DNA of 64,000 bases from NCBI RefSeq assembly GCF_004770105.1, contig NZ_RQEY01000001.1, forward strand, positions 261,860 to 325,859. The letters run 5' to 3'. Position 1 is the first letter of the stretch, and each line of letters begins with the position of its first letter. The position numbers were made by a program, and so were the translations under genes. The notes under the pieces were generated by a model that did not search any database, was not told the origin of the DNA, and saw nothing but the letters and a program-made list of their open reading frames with translations. This DNA is from Leptospira andrefontaineae. Lineage in GTDB: Bacteria > Spirochaetota > Leptospiria > Leptospirales > Leptospiraceae. Below are positions 19,917 through 28,621 of the stretch, piece after piece.

Positions 19917-21787
19917 AACAATACAGAATGGTTATCAAAGTCGAAAAGGGTGTCCAAAGATAGGACGCCCCTTCCCTGTGCCATATTTCTAAGGACACCG
20001 CTAAAGCCAAGCAAGTTTTGCGTAGAAGCGCTTGCATGGATCAAATGACGCCCTTCGGTCAACTCAGTGACCTTACGAATCTTCGCGTCCCTCTTAGCCA
20101 AACTGGCCAATATATCTCCGAGATATTGATTCGGTGTAAGAATCTCTAACTCGGAAAGGGGACCAATGAAAACCGAATGATTCGGAATTATGTCCTTTAA
20201 ACCTTTGATGACAGCTACTTTGATCAGGGAAGAAAGATCGAAAGACTTTGTCTCACTTGGAGACTCGTAACCCTCGACAATCATTTGTAGACCGAGAACT
20301 TCTTCTCCGTCTATTCCCCGGGCGGTGACTTCCGTAAACGCGGATGTTATCGCCTCTTTGATTGGATCAGCTAGCTGAACATTAAACCGCACTCCCTTAG
20401 AAAAGTTGTGAGAACTTTCCAAGGACGCGAGCACCTGACCGCTCGAGATCTTTTGATCGAACGCGGTATGCTGAAATGCGACCTTTTGAACCAAATTTTT
20501 CCATAGAGCAAATCTTGCAACCTTGATTCCACTTGTTTGAAAGCTTTTCGAAAAAGACTCTTTCAAACGTGAAAGAGAGATCTCTAAATGTAACTCTCCT
20601 GTGCCTGATAAACGAAATTGCCCTGTTTCGGAGAGAATATCTACACTTACGGCTTCATCCAACCAGGCCAGGTCTTGCAAACGATCCCAAAGTTCCTGTC
20701 GATCTTCTTCTTTTTCCGGTTCTATCAAGATCTGAAATTGTTTTCGGATTGGAGAGAGTAGAGTTTTGTTTTCTATATTATGTCTCGAAAGAATTTCTCC
20801 CGGAATCCAATCTAAGAGTGAAGTAGTTGCGAGAAGTTCTCCAACTTCTCCTACAGAAACTTCTTCATAGTCCCTTGCGGAAATTTGGTATAAGTTCTCT
20901 ATCTTATGTTTTGTTTCTCCATGGAGGAAGAAGTCTCCGACCTTTAGTGGTGCCAGTGTTTGAAAATGAAGAAGTTTTCCAAGTTCAGGATGGATCTCTC
21001 TCTTAAACGCAACCCCTGCTTGCTCCTTGGGAGAAGACTGGGACGGCTTTCCTTGGGAGAGAATTTCCAAAATAGAGAGTAATTCCTTAACTCCAAGTCC
21101 TTGGAGAGCAGAACCTCCGAGCACTGGAAAAATTTTCCCCTCCCAAAATCCTTTCACCAAACCCTGGATCGCAAGCTTAGGAAGAAGGTCATGGTCCTTG
21201 AGATATTCTTCAGAGAGTCCGTGATCCCATTCAATTAATGGTAGGAACTCCGACTCCCCTCCTTCCCCCTTTAATACAGGAATGGTTCCATCTTCTTTAA
21301 ATAGGAGGATTGGCTCTTTGCCAAGTGCAACTTCCAGATCCACCAATGGAGAAAGAATATCCGCACCGGGACGATCTAGTTTATTTAGAAAAAATAATAT
21401 TGGTTTCCCGGCCTTTCTAAGTGCTTCCACATTCTGGAAGGTCTGGGATTTTAATCCTTCGAAAGAATCTATAAGAACCAGGCCGAAATCGGAAACTAAC
21501 AAAGAAGCATTGGCCTGGGATTGAAAATCCAAATGACCAGGATTGTCCACGAATTGAAGAATGACCCGAGGCTTTTCCGGATTTGGATAAGGGATCCGAG
21601 CCACAGTGGACTGGATAGAAATTCCTCTTTCTATCTCTTCCGGAAGATAATCGGATTCTGTGGTACCTTCTTCAATTCTCCCCGGCGCAGAAATTTTGCC
21701 GGTCTCGAACAAGATCCTTTCTAATAGCGTGGTTTTGCCCGCATCAATATGTGCGAATATTCCTGGATTTAAGAATGGTACTGACAT
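19913..21787 (-). CDS. EF-G/TetM-like translational GTPase
   Basis: 624 aa from ATG 21787 (MSVPFLNPGIFAHIDAGKTT). An upstream in-frame ATG at 21901 would add 38 residues encoded by repeat-like DNA, so it is not used. G1 AHIDAGKT (residues 12-19), switch region ERGISIQST, G3 DNPGHLDF, G4 NKLD, G5-like GSAL. Domains II to V follow; the C-terminus (LEILTPNQYLGDILASL, then GFSGVLRNMAQGRG) matches EF-G domain V. Shorter than canonical EF-G (~690-700) and with LLERILFETG in place of TTTERILFYTG, it resembles the EF-G-II/ribosomal-protection branch. Position before tuf is that of fusA, but canonical fusA is not in the window. Exact role (EF-G paralog, recycling, or ribosome protection) is unresolved. 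Confidence 0.8.
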   Translation of the reverse strand: MSVPFLNPGIFAHIDAGKTTLLERILFETGKISAPGRIEEGTTESDYLPEEIERGISIQSTVARIPYPNPEKPRVILQFVDNPGHLDFQSQANASLLVSDFGLVLIDSFEGLKSQTFQNVEALRKAGKPILFFLNKLDRPGADILSPLVDLEVALGKEPILLFKEDGTIPVLKGEGGESEFLPLIEWDHGLSEEYLKDHDLLPKLAIQGLVKGFWEGKIFPVLGGSALQGLGVKELLSILEILSQGKPSQSSPKEQAGVAFKREIHPELGKLLHFQTLAPLKVGDFFLHGETKHKIENLYQISARDYEEVSVGEVGELLATTSLLDWIPGEILSRHNIENKTLLSPIRKQFQILIEPEKEEDRQELWDRLQDLAWLDEAVSVDILSETGQFRLSGTGELHLEISLSRLKESFSKSFQTSGIKVARFALWKNLVQKVAFQHTAFDQKISSGQVLASLESSHNFSKGVRFNVQLADPIKEAITSAFTEVTARGIDGEEVLGLQMIVEGYESPSETKSFDLSSLIKVAVIKGLKDIIPNHSVFIGPLSELEILTPNQYLGDILASLAKRDAKIRKVTELTEGRHLIHASASTQNLLGFSGVLRNMAQGRGVLSLDTLFDFDNHSVLF

Positions 21788-21847
21788 GAAAGAAGACCGC
21801 TTATGAAATCCATTCGCTCTTTTGCGAGACTCTAAGTCAATTCTCAA

Positions 21848-22076
21848 AGAGTTTGGGTTCGCACGGAGCTCACAAAGGGCACGGAGGGCTTTCTCACACA
21901 AAGCCGCAAAGTGGAAAAGAACTTTTAGCTAACTAATCCAAGATCTTCTTTTCTTAGCGCCTTCGTGTGAAAATTTAAAAATCTGCCAAAATCAAAAGAT
22001 ATAACTGCGTAAGAAGCAGGATCTAAAATTTATCTTTTCTAAATCTCCGTGCTTCTCAGTGTTCCCTGTGCGAAAC
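21848..22076. repeat. Degenerate inverted copies of a GCACGGAG/CACAAAGGCGCAAAG-type repeat
   Basis: Plus strand 21858-21921 reads GCACGGAG, GGGCACGGAGG, then TCACACAAAGCCGCAAAG. On the minus strand the region 22045-22076 reads GCACAGGGAACACTGAGAAG and GCACGGAG, and 21948-21975 reads CACACGAAGGCGCTAAGAAA. The same motif order on opposite strands suggests two inverted, decayed copies of a dispersed intergenic repeat. No gene is seen in this ~290-bp gap. Confidence 0.5.
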
Positions 22077-23375
22077 TTATCCCCGAAACTGGATCTTCTT
22101 AGTGCGGCAGATCTCCGCGTAACGAAGTGCACTTAAGCGTGGTTTTCTTTTCATAGTAGCATAATCCACTTCTACTAAACCGAAACGAGGACCGTATCCA
22201 TCGTTCCATTCTAAATTATCCAGAAAGGACCAATGATAATATCTTTCAACTTTGACACCTTCATCCAAAAGAAGTTTGATCTGATATAGATGGTCTATGA
22301 TATATTTTTCTCTCTTCTCATCTTTCTCATCCGGAATTCCATTCTCCGTGATATAGATAGGAAGTTTGTATTTGTCCCAAGCTCGATGACAAACTTTGTG
22401 GATGCCTTCCGGATAAATTTCCCAACCTAGATCATTCTTCTCCGATTCAGAAATACTCGGATCCACCAAAGGAGTAGCGAATAGATTACCCGGATTATAG
22501 CTGGCCTTGAATAGGTGTCTGGAATAATAATTGATCCCTATAAAATCGCAAAAGATCCCCTTCCCTTCCGGATAGCCAAAGCCTACAGGAAAACAAAGTT
22601 TACCTTCTATAAAACCTTTCATATGAATCTCGTGAAATAGATAATCGCTTAAGAAACAACCAAGCTTAGCAAGAGGATGGGAATTGAAAGGTTCGAATAT
22701 CGCAAGATGATGTGCAAAACCTACCTTTGTTTCTCCCTTGAAACCAAGCTCTTTGCGTATCTTATGAATGAGTTTATATGATTTGAGATGTACAAGTATC
22801 AGGTTTTTAGTAACCTTCATGTAAGCCGCAATATCACCGTGACTTCCCGGAGGATATTTTCCATCCATATAACTATCGTTTGCGAATACATTCGGCTCGT
22901 TGATCGTGCACCATTCTGAAACCAAATCTCCAAAACTTTTAACGGAGAAGTCCACGAATCGCATGAAATCCTCTACTGCGTCCTTGGAAAGCCAACCTCC
23001 TTTTTCCTGATACCATTGCGGGCAAGAAAAATGGTGAAGAGTTACAAGTGGTTTAATCCCCGCTTTGATAAGTCTTTGGAACTCGTCACGATAATGTTCT
23101 ACTCCTACAGTAGACCATTCTCCTTGTTTAGGTTCTATACGACTCCATTCAATACTCATCCGATAACATTCTTGGTGAAGTTGAGAAAGAAGTTCTATAT
23201 CTTCTACATATCTACGATAATGATCCGCTCCTGTGATGGAAGATTCTCCATTGCCAACTTTTCCTGCAAGAGACCATGCATACCAATTATTATTGGTATC
23301 CCCTCCTTCTATCTGAGTTGCTGCAGTTGCAGAGCCTAATAAAAATTCCTTTGGAAGTTCGAAACTATTCTTCAT
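22077..23375 (-). CDS. Glycoside hydrolase family 1 beta-glucosidase
   Basis: 432 aa, usual GH1 size. N-terminus FLLGSATAATQIEGG is the GH1 opening motif. Acid/base Glu160 in INEPNVF and nucleophile Glu344 in YITENGIPD are both present, as are HHF (about 114-116) and the C-terminal YYHWSFLDNLEWNDGYGPRFGL. No signal peptide, so likely cytoplasmic, hydrolysing an imported beta-glycoside. Sugar specificity not predictable. Start is 1 bp after the tetR stop, so the two form an operon read from the palindrome-controlled promoter near 24.06 kb. Confidence 0.93.
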   Translation of the reverse strand: MKNSFELPKEFLLGSATAATQIEGGDTNNNWYAWSLAGKVGNGESSITGADHYRRYVEDIELLSQLHQECYRMSIEWSRIEPKQGEWSTVGVEHYRDEFQRLIKAGIKPLVTLHHFSCPQWYQEKGGWLSKDAVEDFMRFVDFSVKSFGDLVSEWCTINEPNVFANDSYMDGKYPPGSHGDIAAYMKVTKNLILVHLKSYKLIHKIRKELGFKGETKVGFAHHLAIFEPFNSHPLAKLGCFLSDYLFHEIHMKGFIEGKLCFPVGFGYPEGKGIFCDFIGINYYSRHLFKASYNPGNLFATPLVDPSISESEKNDLGWEIYPEGIHKVCHRAWDKYKLPIYITENGIPDEKDEKREKYIIDHLYQIKLLLDEGVKVERYYHWSFLDNLEWNDGYGPRFGLVEVDYATMKRKPRLSALRYAEICRTKKIQFRG

Positions 23376-23376
23376 T

Positions 23377-24042
23377 TTAATTCTCCTCTTTTATTTCCGG
23401 TTCTTTTGTTGGTGTGAGCGCTAGTATGACAAGGTCTATCTGGTTTTGAATGATGGTCATGCCATCGATTCCGAATTCTATACGGATCAGATTTTCACGA
23501 AGTGCGACTCTTTGGCCGAGCGCCCAAAGTACGGTAGTAATTGTCGGAACTATGATAGAAGGCGGAGACGGAAGCCTAAGACTTCCATCTGCTTCTCCTC
23601 TTTCCAAAATCTGTAAAATAAGTTTTTCTGTTACTTGAAACTCAGCATACATCGTCCTTTCGGAAGAAAGATCCAACTGAAAAGAGCTACGATCTCGGAA
23701 TAAAAAATCGAACTCTGCAGAAAACCTAATTAAGTCTTTATGGATTTCTAAATATCTAGTCAGGGTTTCCAGAAAAGAAGAAAGCTCTTGTTTGCCCGTT
23801 AAACCTGAACCTCTAAGTAAACGAAACGTTTCTTCCTGAAACGTATTCCAAGGCTCAATGAGTTTACGAAGTACGGCTACCGTTAGTGCTTCTTTGGTAT
23901 CAAAGTATCGATATAAATTTCGTCTGGTGCAAGAGGCTTTGGCTGCGATATCTTCCATGGAAACTTCCAGGAGTCCTTTGGCCAAAAACAAGGATTCTGC
24001 GGCTTCTATGACAAGTTCTCTGGTTTGTTCCCTTGTTCCCAT
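23377..24042 (-). CDS. TetR-family transcriptional regulator
   Basis: 221 aa. The N-terminal HTH (VSMEDIAAKASCTRRNLYRYFDTKEALTV, split across residues 24-52) is typical of TetR; the C-terminal ligand domain is unrecognised. It lies directly upstream of the GH1 gene in one operon. A perfect palindrome sits 14 bp upstream of its start, so autorepression and control of the GH1 gene are likely. Ribosome-binding site GAGGGGAT precedes the ATG. Confidence 0.9.
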   Translation of the reverse strand: MGTREQTRELVIEAAESLFLAKGLLEVSMEDIAAKASCTRRNLYRYFDTKEALTVAVLRKLIEPWNTFQEETFRLLRGSGLTGKQELSSFLETLTRYLEIHKDLIRFSAEFDFLFRDRSSFQLDLSSERTMYAEFQVTEKLILQILERGEADGSLRLPSPPSIIVPTITTVLWALGQRVALRENLIRIEFGIDGMTIIQNQIDLVILALTPTKEPEIKEEN

Positions 24043-24056
24043 ATCCCCTCTTTTTA

Positions 24057-24079
24057 AAATGTCACATATTGTGACATTT
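24057..24079. promoter_or_regulatory. Palindromic operator upstream of the tetR-GH1 operon
   Basis: Arms AAATGTCACA and TGTGACATTT with a 3-bp TAT centre; perfect dyad of 10 bp per arm. Located 15-37 bp upstream of the tetR ATG, overlapping the expected promoter. The size and symmetry fit a TetR dimer pair; assignment to the adjacent regulator is inference. Confidence 0.75.
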
Positions 24080-24229
24080 GTCTAAAAATGGATCGGAAAT
24101 GCCGGATCGTCAAGCCTTGTTTTACTCAAATCAGTAAAGAAGAAGGTCTTTTTAAATAGTTGGAATTTCTGGCACAAATAGCAAGTATCGGGTTTCGAGT
24201 TAGCTCTTTCTTATCTATACTCCAAAAGC

Positions 24230-25090
24230 ATGAAAGGACAACAAAATACAGACTTCGATAGGATTGCAGATGCGATCTTCTATCTTCGCAAAAATTTCAA
24301 AAGGCAGCCAAGCTTGGAAGATGTAGCAGGCAAATTAAAACTAAGCCCTCATCATTTCCAGAGAATGTTCACTGATTGGGCAGGAGTAAGTCCAAAGAAG
24401 TTTTTGCAATACACTACTTTGGAATATGCAAAAGGTTTATTAAAAGAGAATGGGTCTTCCTTGTTAGACACTGCCTTAGACTCGGGACTTTCCGGAACAG
24501 GTAGATTGCACGATCTATTTGTGAATATAGAAGGAATGACTCCAGGCGAATATAAAAACGGGGGAAAGGATCTATCGATTAACTATAGTTATGCGGAATG
24601 TCCTTTTGGCAAATTACTTGTGGCTTCCACTCCAAAAGGAATTTGTTATATTTCTTTTTTTGAAAATGAGAAGAAGGTATTCCAAGAACTAAAGTCAATC
24701 TTTCCGAACGCAACCTATAACCAAACAGTGGATATGATCCAGCAAAATGCTTTATTCATATTTACTCATGATTGGAGTAAACTCGGTAATATAAAATTGC
24801 ACCTTAAAGGTACAGACTTCCAACTCAAGGTATGGGAAACTCTTTTAAGAATTCCTATGGGAAAACTTTCCACCTACGGACAGATCGGAGAACAAATGGG
24901 AAATCCTAAGGCGACTAGAGCCATAGGAACTGCAATCGGAAATAATCCGGTGGCATTTCTGATCCCTTGTCATAGAGTGATCCGCTCTTCCGGAGAATTC
25001 GGAGAATATCATTGGGGAGATTCCCGTAAAGTTGCAATGATCGGCTGGGAAGCCGCTAAAACGGACCTAGTCAATAGGAATGACCTGTGA
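24230..25090 (+). CDS. Ada-like AraC regulator fused to O6-alkylguanine-DNA alkyltransferase
   Basis: 286 aa. Residues ~1-105 form an AraC-type HTH (LSPHHFQRMFTDWAGVSPKKFLQ). Residues ~115-280 are a methylated-DNA-protein-cysteine methyltransferase domain with acceptor Cys247 in PCHRVI and the surrounding GNPKATRAIGTAIGNNP. The N-terminal zinc/phosphotriester domain of full Ada is absent. Repairs O6-methylguanine and probably regulates repair genes, although without the Cys38-type sensor the mode of activation is unclear. A TATACT -10 at 24216-24221 puts the start point next to the ATG, so the mRNA may have little or no leader. An AlkB gene follows 49 bp downstream. Confidence 0.92.
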   Translation: MKGQQNTDFDRIADAIFYLRKNFKRQPSLEDVAGKLKLSPHHFQRMFTDWAGVSPKKFLQYTTLEYAKGLLKENGSSLLDTALDSGLSGTGRLHDLFVNIEGMTPGEYKNGGKDLSINYSYAECPFGKLLVASTPKGICYISFFENEKKVFQELKSIFPNATYNQTVDMIQQNALFIFTHDWSKLGNIKLHLKGTDFQLKVWETLLRIPMGKLSTYGQIGEQMGNPKATRAIGTAIGNNPVAFLIPCHRVIRSSGEFGEYHWGDSRKVAMIGWEAAKTDLVNRNDL

Positions 25091-25139
25091 GTCCGGCCAT
25101 GTGGACATTGTTTAAAAGAAAAATATAAAGTTTGGAAAC

Positions 25140-25739
25140 ATGGAACTATTTGAATCGGAAAGGCAAAGAAATTTACTTCCTTATGACGGGACAGTTACTT
25201 ACTACGGAACGATCCTTGCGAGTAATACTTCAGACAATCTACTAAAAATCCTACTCGAGGATATCCCATGGAAAAATGACGAGGCGATTATTTACGGGAA
25301 ACATATCATTACTAAAAGAAAAGTGGCTTGGTTTGGAGATTCTAATTATGAATACACATATTCAAACACGACGAAGAAAGCATTACCTTGGACCAAAGAA
25401 CTTTCTGAACTCAAAATTTTAACGGAAGAATTGATCGGATCCAAGTTTAATTCCTGCTTACTTAATTTATATAATAATGGAGAAGAAGGAATGGCCTGGC
25501 ATAGCGATGATGAAAAAGCATTAGGAAAAAATTCCACCATTGCTTCTTTATCTTTTGGGGCAGAAAGAAAATTTTGTTTCAAACATAAATCCACAAAAGA
25601 ACAGATTTCTTTAATATTGGAACATGGAAGTCTATTGGTCATGAAAGGAGCCCAAGAATCCTGGCAACATAGGCTCCCTACTACCAAATTGATTAAACGG
25701 CCGAGAGTAAATCTGACCTTTAGAACAATGCTTTACTAA
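25140..25739 (+). CDS. alkB: AlkB-type 2-oxoglutarate/Fe(II) DNA dealkylase
   Basis: 199 aa, AlkB/ALKBH2-like size. The iron ligands H121-S-D123 (AWHSDDE) and a distal His (QHRLP), plus the 2-oxoglutarate-binding Arg region (RPRVNLTFRTM), are all present. Oxidatively removes 1-methyladenine and 3-methylcytosine lesions. Next to the Ada-like gene on the same strand, forming an alkylation-repair pair. Its stop overlaps the convergent gene by 4 bp. Confidence 0.93.
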   Translation: MELFESERQRNLLPYDGTVTYYGTILASNTSDNLLKILLEDIPWKNDEAIIYGKHIITKRKVAWFGDSNYEYTYSNTTKKALPWTKELSELKILTEELIGSKFNSCLLNLYNNGEEGMAWHSDDEKALGKNSTIASLSFGAERKFCFKHKSTKEQISLILEHGSLLVMKGAQESWQHRLPTTKLIKRPRVNLTFRTMLY

Positions 25740-26785
25740 GATAAAGGTTCCAAAAACTTTCTAGCCAAACGGGCCGCCGCATAATATGCCGGGGAAGGAT
25801 TAAATTCAAATTCTTTCAAACAAACTTCCGTAAATTTGATCGCATGCTCGTCCCCATGTTCTATTGCTCTTGCTATCATTTCTTCTCTGGATTCATTTTC
25901 CAACCTTTCAGGAAGTTCCAGATTCATCTTCTTACCGAATGCGGAAAATAATGCCGCACCAGATTGCCAGGAATATCTGAGCAAAGACTTCTTTTCATAC
26001 TCATTCAGAAAAGGTAATATACTCCTAAGAGCGGAAACACTTGTTACAGAATGAATAAAAACGATAGCGGACAAATTATCCTCTACATTATTAAGCACTA
26101 CTCTCGAAAATCCTTCCGATAAACCTGAGATAACCTCTTCGGGTTGATTTGAAACGTTAAGATAACCGATCACTGGAGAAAAAAGATCATAGTCCCCCAA
26201 TCCTTGCAGAGAAGAAACAATTGTGCCTTCAAAATTTTTGGATTCTTCCGGAACAAAATCCACTTTCTGAATGGCATCTTCCGGCTCCAGACCTAATAAA
26301 GAATCAAAGGAAGTGGGTAATTCCAAATAAGCCGAAGCCCAAACTGCTAATCCGGAAGCAAGCTCCCTCCTCCTGCGTCTTGATTCTTTCCGAGTCAAAC
26401 TTCTCACCGCATGCCCAGTGCGGATCACTCCATGAGTTGCATCTGCGCATATCCCAGGAGCAAGTTTGACTGCCCATTCGGAAATAGTTTTCTGCCAAGG
26501 ACCTTCTTCCAACTCAGCATTAAAAAAGTTTTCCCATTCGGGATATGTATCCGGTATTCCTAAGAAGTCTTTCCAGTCACCGCTATAAATTTTGTTTCTA
26601 GGTTTCTTTTTTTCTAAGAACTGATTTCCGTATCTTTCCAGCCATGGAAAAATACTTTCTCTTTTGCCCATTGCAATCAATGCTTCGCAAGCCATAGGAG
26701 CATGATTGCTTAATCCATTTTTGAGATCCGGGCCGTAAGGTTCCAAATATTCTAAAACTTTTTCCATCGTATCCTCTTCTTCCAT
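25736..26785 (-). CDS. Questin oxidase-like protein (DUF4243 family)
   Basis: 349 aa from ATG 26785, chosen because GAGGTGA precedes it by 6 bp; an ATG at 26842 lacks this and lies inside the upstream gene. The sequence has the family pattern: SNHAPMACEALIAMG, then an internal ICADATHGVIRTGHAVRSL (His-rich), and a C-terminal YAAARLA. Fungal relatives perform Baeyer-Villiger ring opening in questin metabolism, but bacterial members have no known substrate. No cofactor motif (Rossmann) is visible. The start overlaps nothing but lies 35 bp after the stop of the MBL lipoprotein gene's frame, so cotranscription is probable. Confidence 0.7.
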   Translation of the reverse strand: MEEEDTMEKVLEYLEPYGPDLKNGLSNHAPMACEALIAMGKRESIFPWLERYGNQFLEKKKPRNKIYSGDWKDFLGIPDTYPEWENFFNAELEEGPWQKTISEWAVKLAPGICADATHGVIRTGHAVRSLTRKESRRRRRELASGLAVWASAYLELPTSFDSLLGLEPEDAIQKVDFVPEESKNFEGTIVSSLQGLGDYDLFSPVIGYLNVSNQPEEVISGLSEGFSRVVLNNVEDNLSAIVFIHSVTSVSALRSILPFLNEYEKKSLLRYSWQSGAALFSAFGKKMNLELPERLENESREEMIARAIEHGDEHAIKFTEVCLKEFEFNPSPAYYAAARLARKFLEPLS

Positions 26786-26819
26786 AGAATAGTCACCTCG
26801 ATCCTTAAGAACCAGTATA

Positions 26820-27839
26820 TTAAAATAATAGAATACTCTCAAAACTTCTCAGGATCTTAAATTGGATCCCGTCCTGAGAAGTTTTTTGTATCATAAATTC
26901 CATTCCAGTTTTCACATCGTCCCCCAAACTTAAATTAGGCTCCAAAGGTTCAGTCAAAGGTTTAAAAAAATTATCCCAATGCACCGGAATTACCATCTTA
27001 GGCGAAGTTTTAGTCACAGTTTCTTCGTAATATTTGGCCTTGAATCCTTCTTCTTGTTTGCCGAGCATCGCAATTCCTAAGAATAGAACGTCCGCCTTTA
27101 AACCGTCCCAAGCATTCTCAATATAATTCGTACTACCTTTAATTAAAATGGAATTTTTCCCATGTTCTACTAAGAAGTCATAGGTTCCACCTTCGATATA
27201 ATCTTCTGCCTTAGCAGGTTGAGACAATGTTTCGGTTAGATCAGGCCTATTCGGATCTGCAGCATTCGTTTTTCCTAAAATTTTAAAAGGAGGAGTATGT
27301 TTTGAATTTAGTACGGTGATCTTAAATTTACCGATCTGGATCTTTTTGCCAGGCTGGAACAATCCCAATTGTCCTTCTGGAACCCCTCCCCCTTTACCAA
27401 CCTGGATCGTAGATATAGAACCGTATAATTTTGCTCCGGTCTCCTTCGCGATAAAAGGAGAATCCATAGAATGATCGTAATGAGAATGGCAGACGAAAAT
27501 TCCTTTTAAACGTTTAATGCCTGCAAGAAGCATAACGTATTTTATTTCCTGCTCATCGGAGGCAATTTTCGAGAACATAGTTTTAAATAGAGAAGGCCTG
27601 GAAAAAAATCCGTCTGTTAAGATCTGAGTCTCCCCATCATCCAATAGAATGGAGCTTGTTCCTAAAAATACCGCTCTTACTTTCCCCTTTGGGATCTCGG
27701 AGGAAAGATCTCTAGGATCGTTTCCTATAAAATGTTCCTTATAGTCCTGGATATTTGCAGAAGAAGTCAGGCAGTTCTGCAATAATAAGACCGCGGTCAA
27801 AATACTAAAAAAACGGGACTTGGCACCTCTTATGTTCAT
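26820..27839 (-). CDS. MBL-fold metallohydrolase lipoprotein
   Basis: 339 aa. Lipoprotein signal peptide (MNIRGAKSRFFSILTAVLLL, then QNC; Cys23). The metal-binding motif HSHYDH (residues 118-123) and a later GSTNYIENAW and PVHWDNFF (His near 280) match UlaG/MBL-type hydrolases. Predicted to be anchored in the envelope; substrate unknown. Followed by the questin oxidase-like gene. An 8-3-8 palindrome lies 15 bp upstream of the start, between this and the divergent YdeI-like gene. Confidence 0.85.
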   Translation of the reverse strand: MNIRGAKSRFFSILTAVLLLQNCLTSSANIQDYKEHFIGNDPRDLSSEIPKGKVRAVFLGTSSILLDDGETQILTDGFFSRPSLFKTMFSKIASDEQEIKYVMLLAGIKRLKGIFVCHSHYDHSMDSPFIAKETGAKLYGSISTIQVGKGGGVPEGQLGLFQPGKKIQIGKFKITVLNSKHTPPFKILGKTNAADPNRPDLTETLSQPAKAEDYIEGGTYDFLVEHGKNSILIKGSTNYIENAWDGLKADVLFLGIAMLGKQEEGFKAKYYEETVTKTSPKMVIPVHWDNFFKPLTEPLEPNLSLGDDVKTGMEFMIQKTSQDGIQFKILRSFESILLF

Positions 27840-27853
27840 ACTACCTACCGAAA

Positions 27854-27872
27854 ATAACTTTCATAAAGTTAT
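27854..27872. promoter_or_regulatory. Palindrome between divergent MBL and YdeI-like genes
   Basis: Arms ATAACTTT and AAAGTTAT with CAT centre, perfect 8-bp dyad, in the 68-bp divergent intergenic region. Position and symmetry fit an operator for a dimeric repressor controlling one or both genes; no regulator gene is adjacent. Confidence 0.55.
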
Positions 27873-27907
27873 ATAGACTTTAAACTTCTGCCAAGTAGAA
27901 ATTCCTA

Positions 27908-28495
27908 ATGATACCAAAGTTCTTTAAGACCGGAAAGGAATTTCGTTCCTGGCTTTCCAAAAATTATAAAAAAGAAACAGAACTTCTTCTAGGCTTTTAT
28001 AAAATAAAAGCCTCTAAAAAAGGAATTCTTTATGGAGAAGCGGTAGACCAAGCTTTATGTTTCGGTTGGATAGATGGGATCAGAAAGAATATAGACGAAG
28101 AAAGTTATTCTGCCCGTTTTACTCCGAGAAAAGTCGGAAGTATTTGGAGTAAGGTTAATATTAAACGTATCCAAGAGTTGATCCAGGAAGGTTTAGTCCA
28201 AGAATCCGGTTTGCAAGCCTTCCATTCTGAAAAAAAGAAAACCGCTCAATATTCATTCGAACAGAAGAAGATAAAACTACCTTCTACATATAAAAGACAA
28301 TTCCAGGAAAATGCAAAGGCTTGGGAATTCTTTAGCAACCAGGCTCCTTATTACCAACGAACCGCCATTTGGTGGGTAATCAGTCCGAAAAAGGAAGAAA
28401 CTAGAATAAAGAGGTTGGACATCCTCGTCTCGGACTCTCAATCCCAAAAGAGGATAGATGCAGTCACATGGAAGAAGAAGGAATCCAAAACCTAA
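27908..28495 (+). CDS. YdeI/OmdA-family protein
   Basis: 195 aa. FKTGKEFRSWLSKNYKKETELLLGFYK, then the conserved LCFGWIDGIRKNIDEESYSARFTPRKVGSIWSKVN block at about residues 55-95, and the C-terminal AIWWVISPKKEETRIKRL. Family members (YdeI, OmdA) are small soluble proteins linked in some studies to porin association and peptide resistance; the molecular role is unclear. Single gene, divergent from the MBL gene. Confidence 0.85.
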   Translation: MIPKFFKTGKEFRSWLSKNYKKETELLLGFYKIKASKKGILYGEAVDQALCFGWIDGIRKNIDEESYSARFTPRKVGSIWSKVNIKRIQELIQEGLVQESGLQAFHSEKKKTAQYSFEQKKIKLPSTYKRQFQENAKAWEFFSNQAPYYQRTAIWWVISPKKEETRIKRLDILVSDSQSQKRIDAVTWKKKESKT

Positions 28496-28583
28496 CCTTC
28501 TGCCCGTCTTCCTAATTTTCGTTAGAAAATTCCCGTTTTTAATCGATTGACCAAAAGGGGATTCTTTCGATTTTGGTATTTTT

Positions 28584-28608
28584 GATAATGAGACTTAGAT
28601 TCATTATC
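28584..28608 (+). promoter_or_regulatory. Dyad in the leader of the RCC1 lipoprotein gene
   Basis: GATAATGA (28584-28591) and TCATTATC (28601-28608), 9-bp spacer, ending 13 bp before the ATG. May be an operator or a leader hairpin close to the ribosome-binding region. Confidence 0.4.
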
Positions 28609-28621
28609 TAGTTAGAATGCC

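Noticed and set aside
19913..21901. Longer EF-G-like frame starting at 21901
   Set aside because: The extra 38 residues come from a decayed repeat; the GTPase begins at MSVPFLNPGIF.
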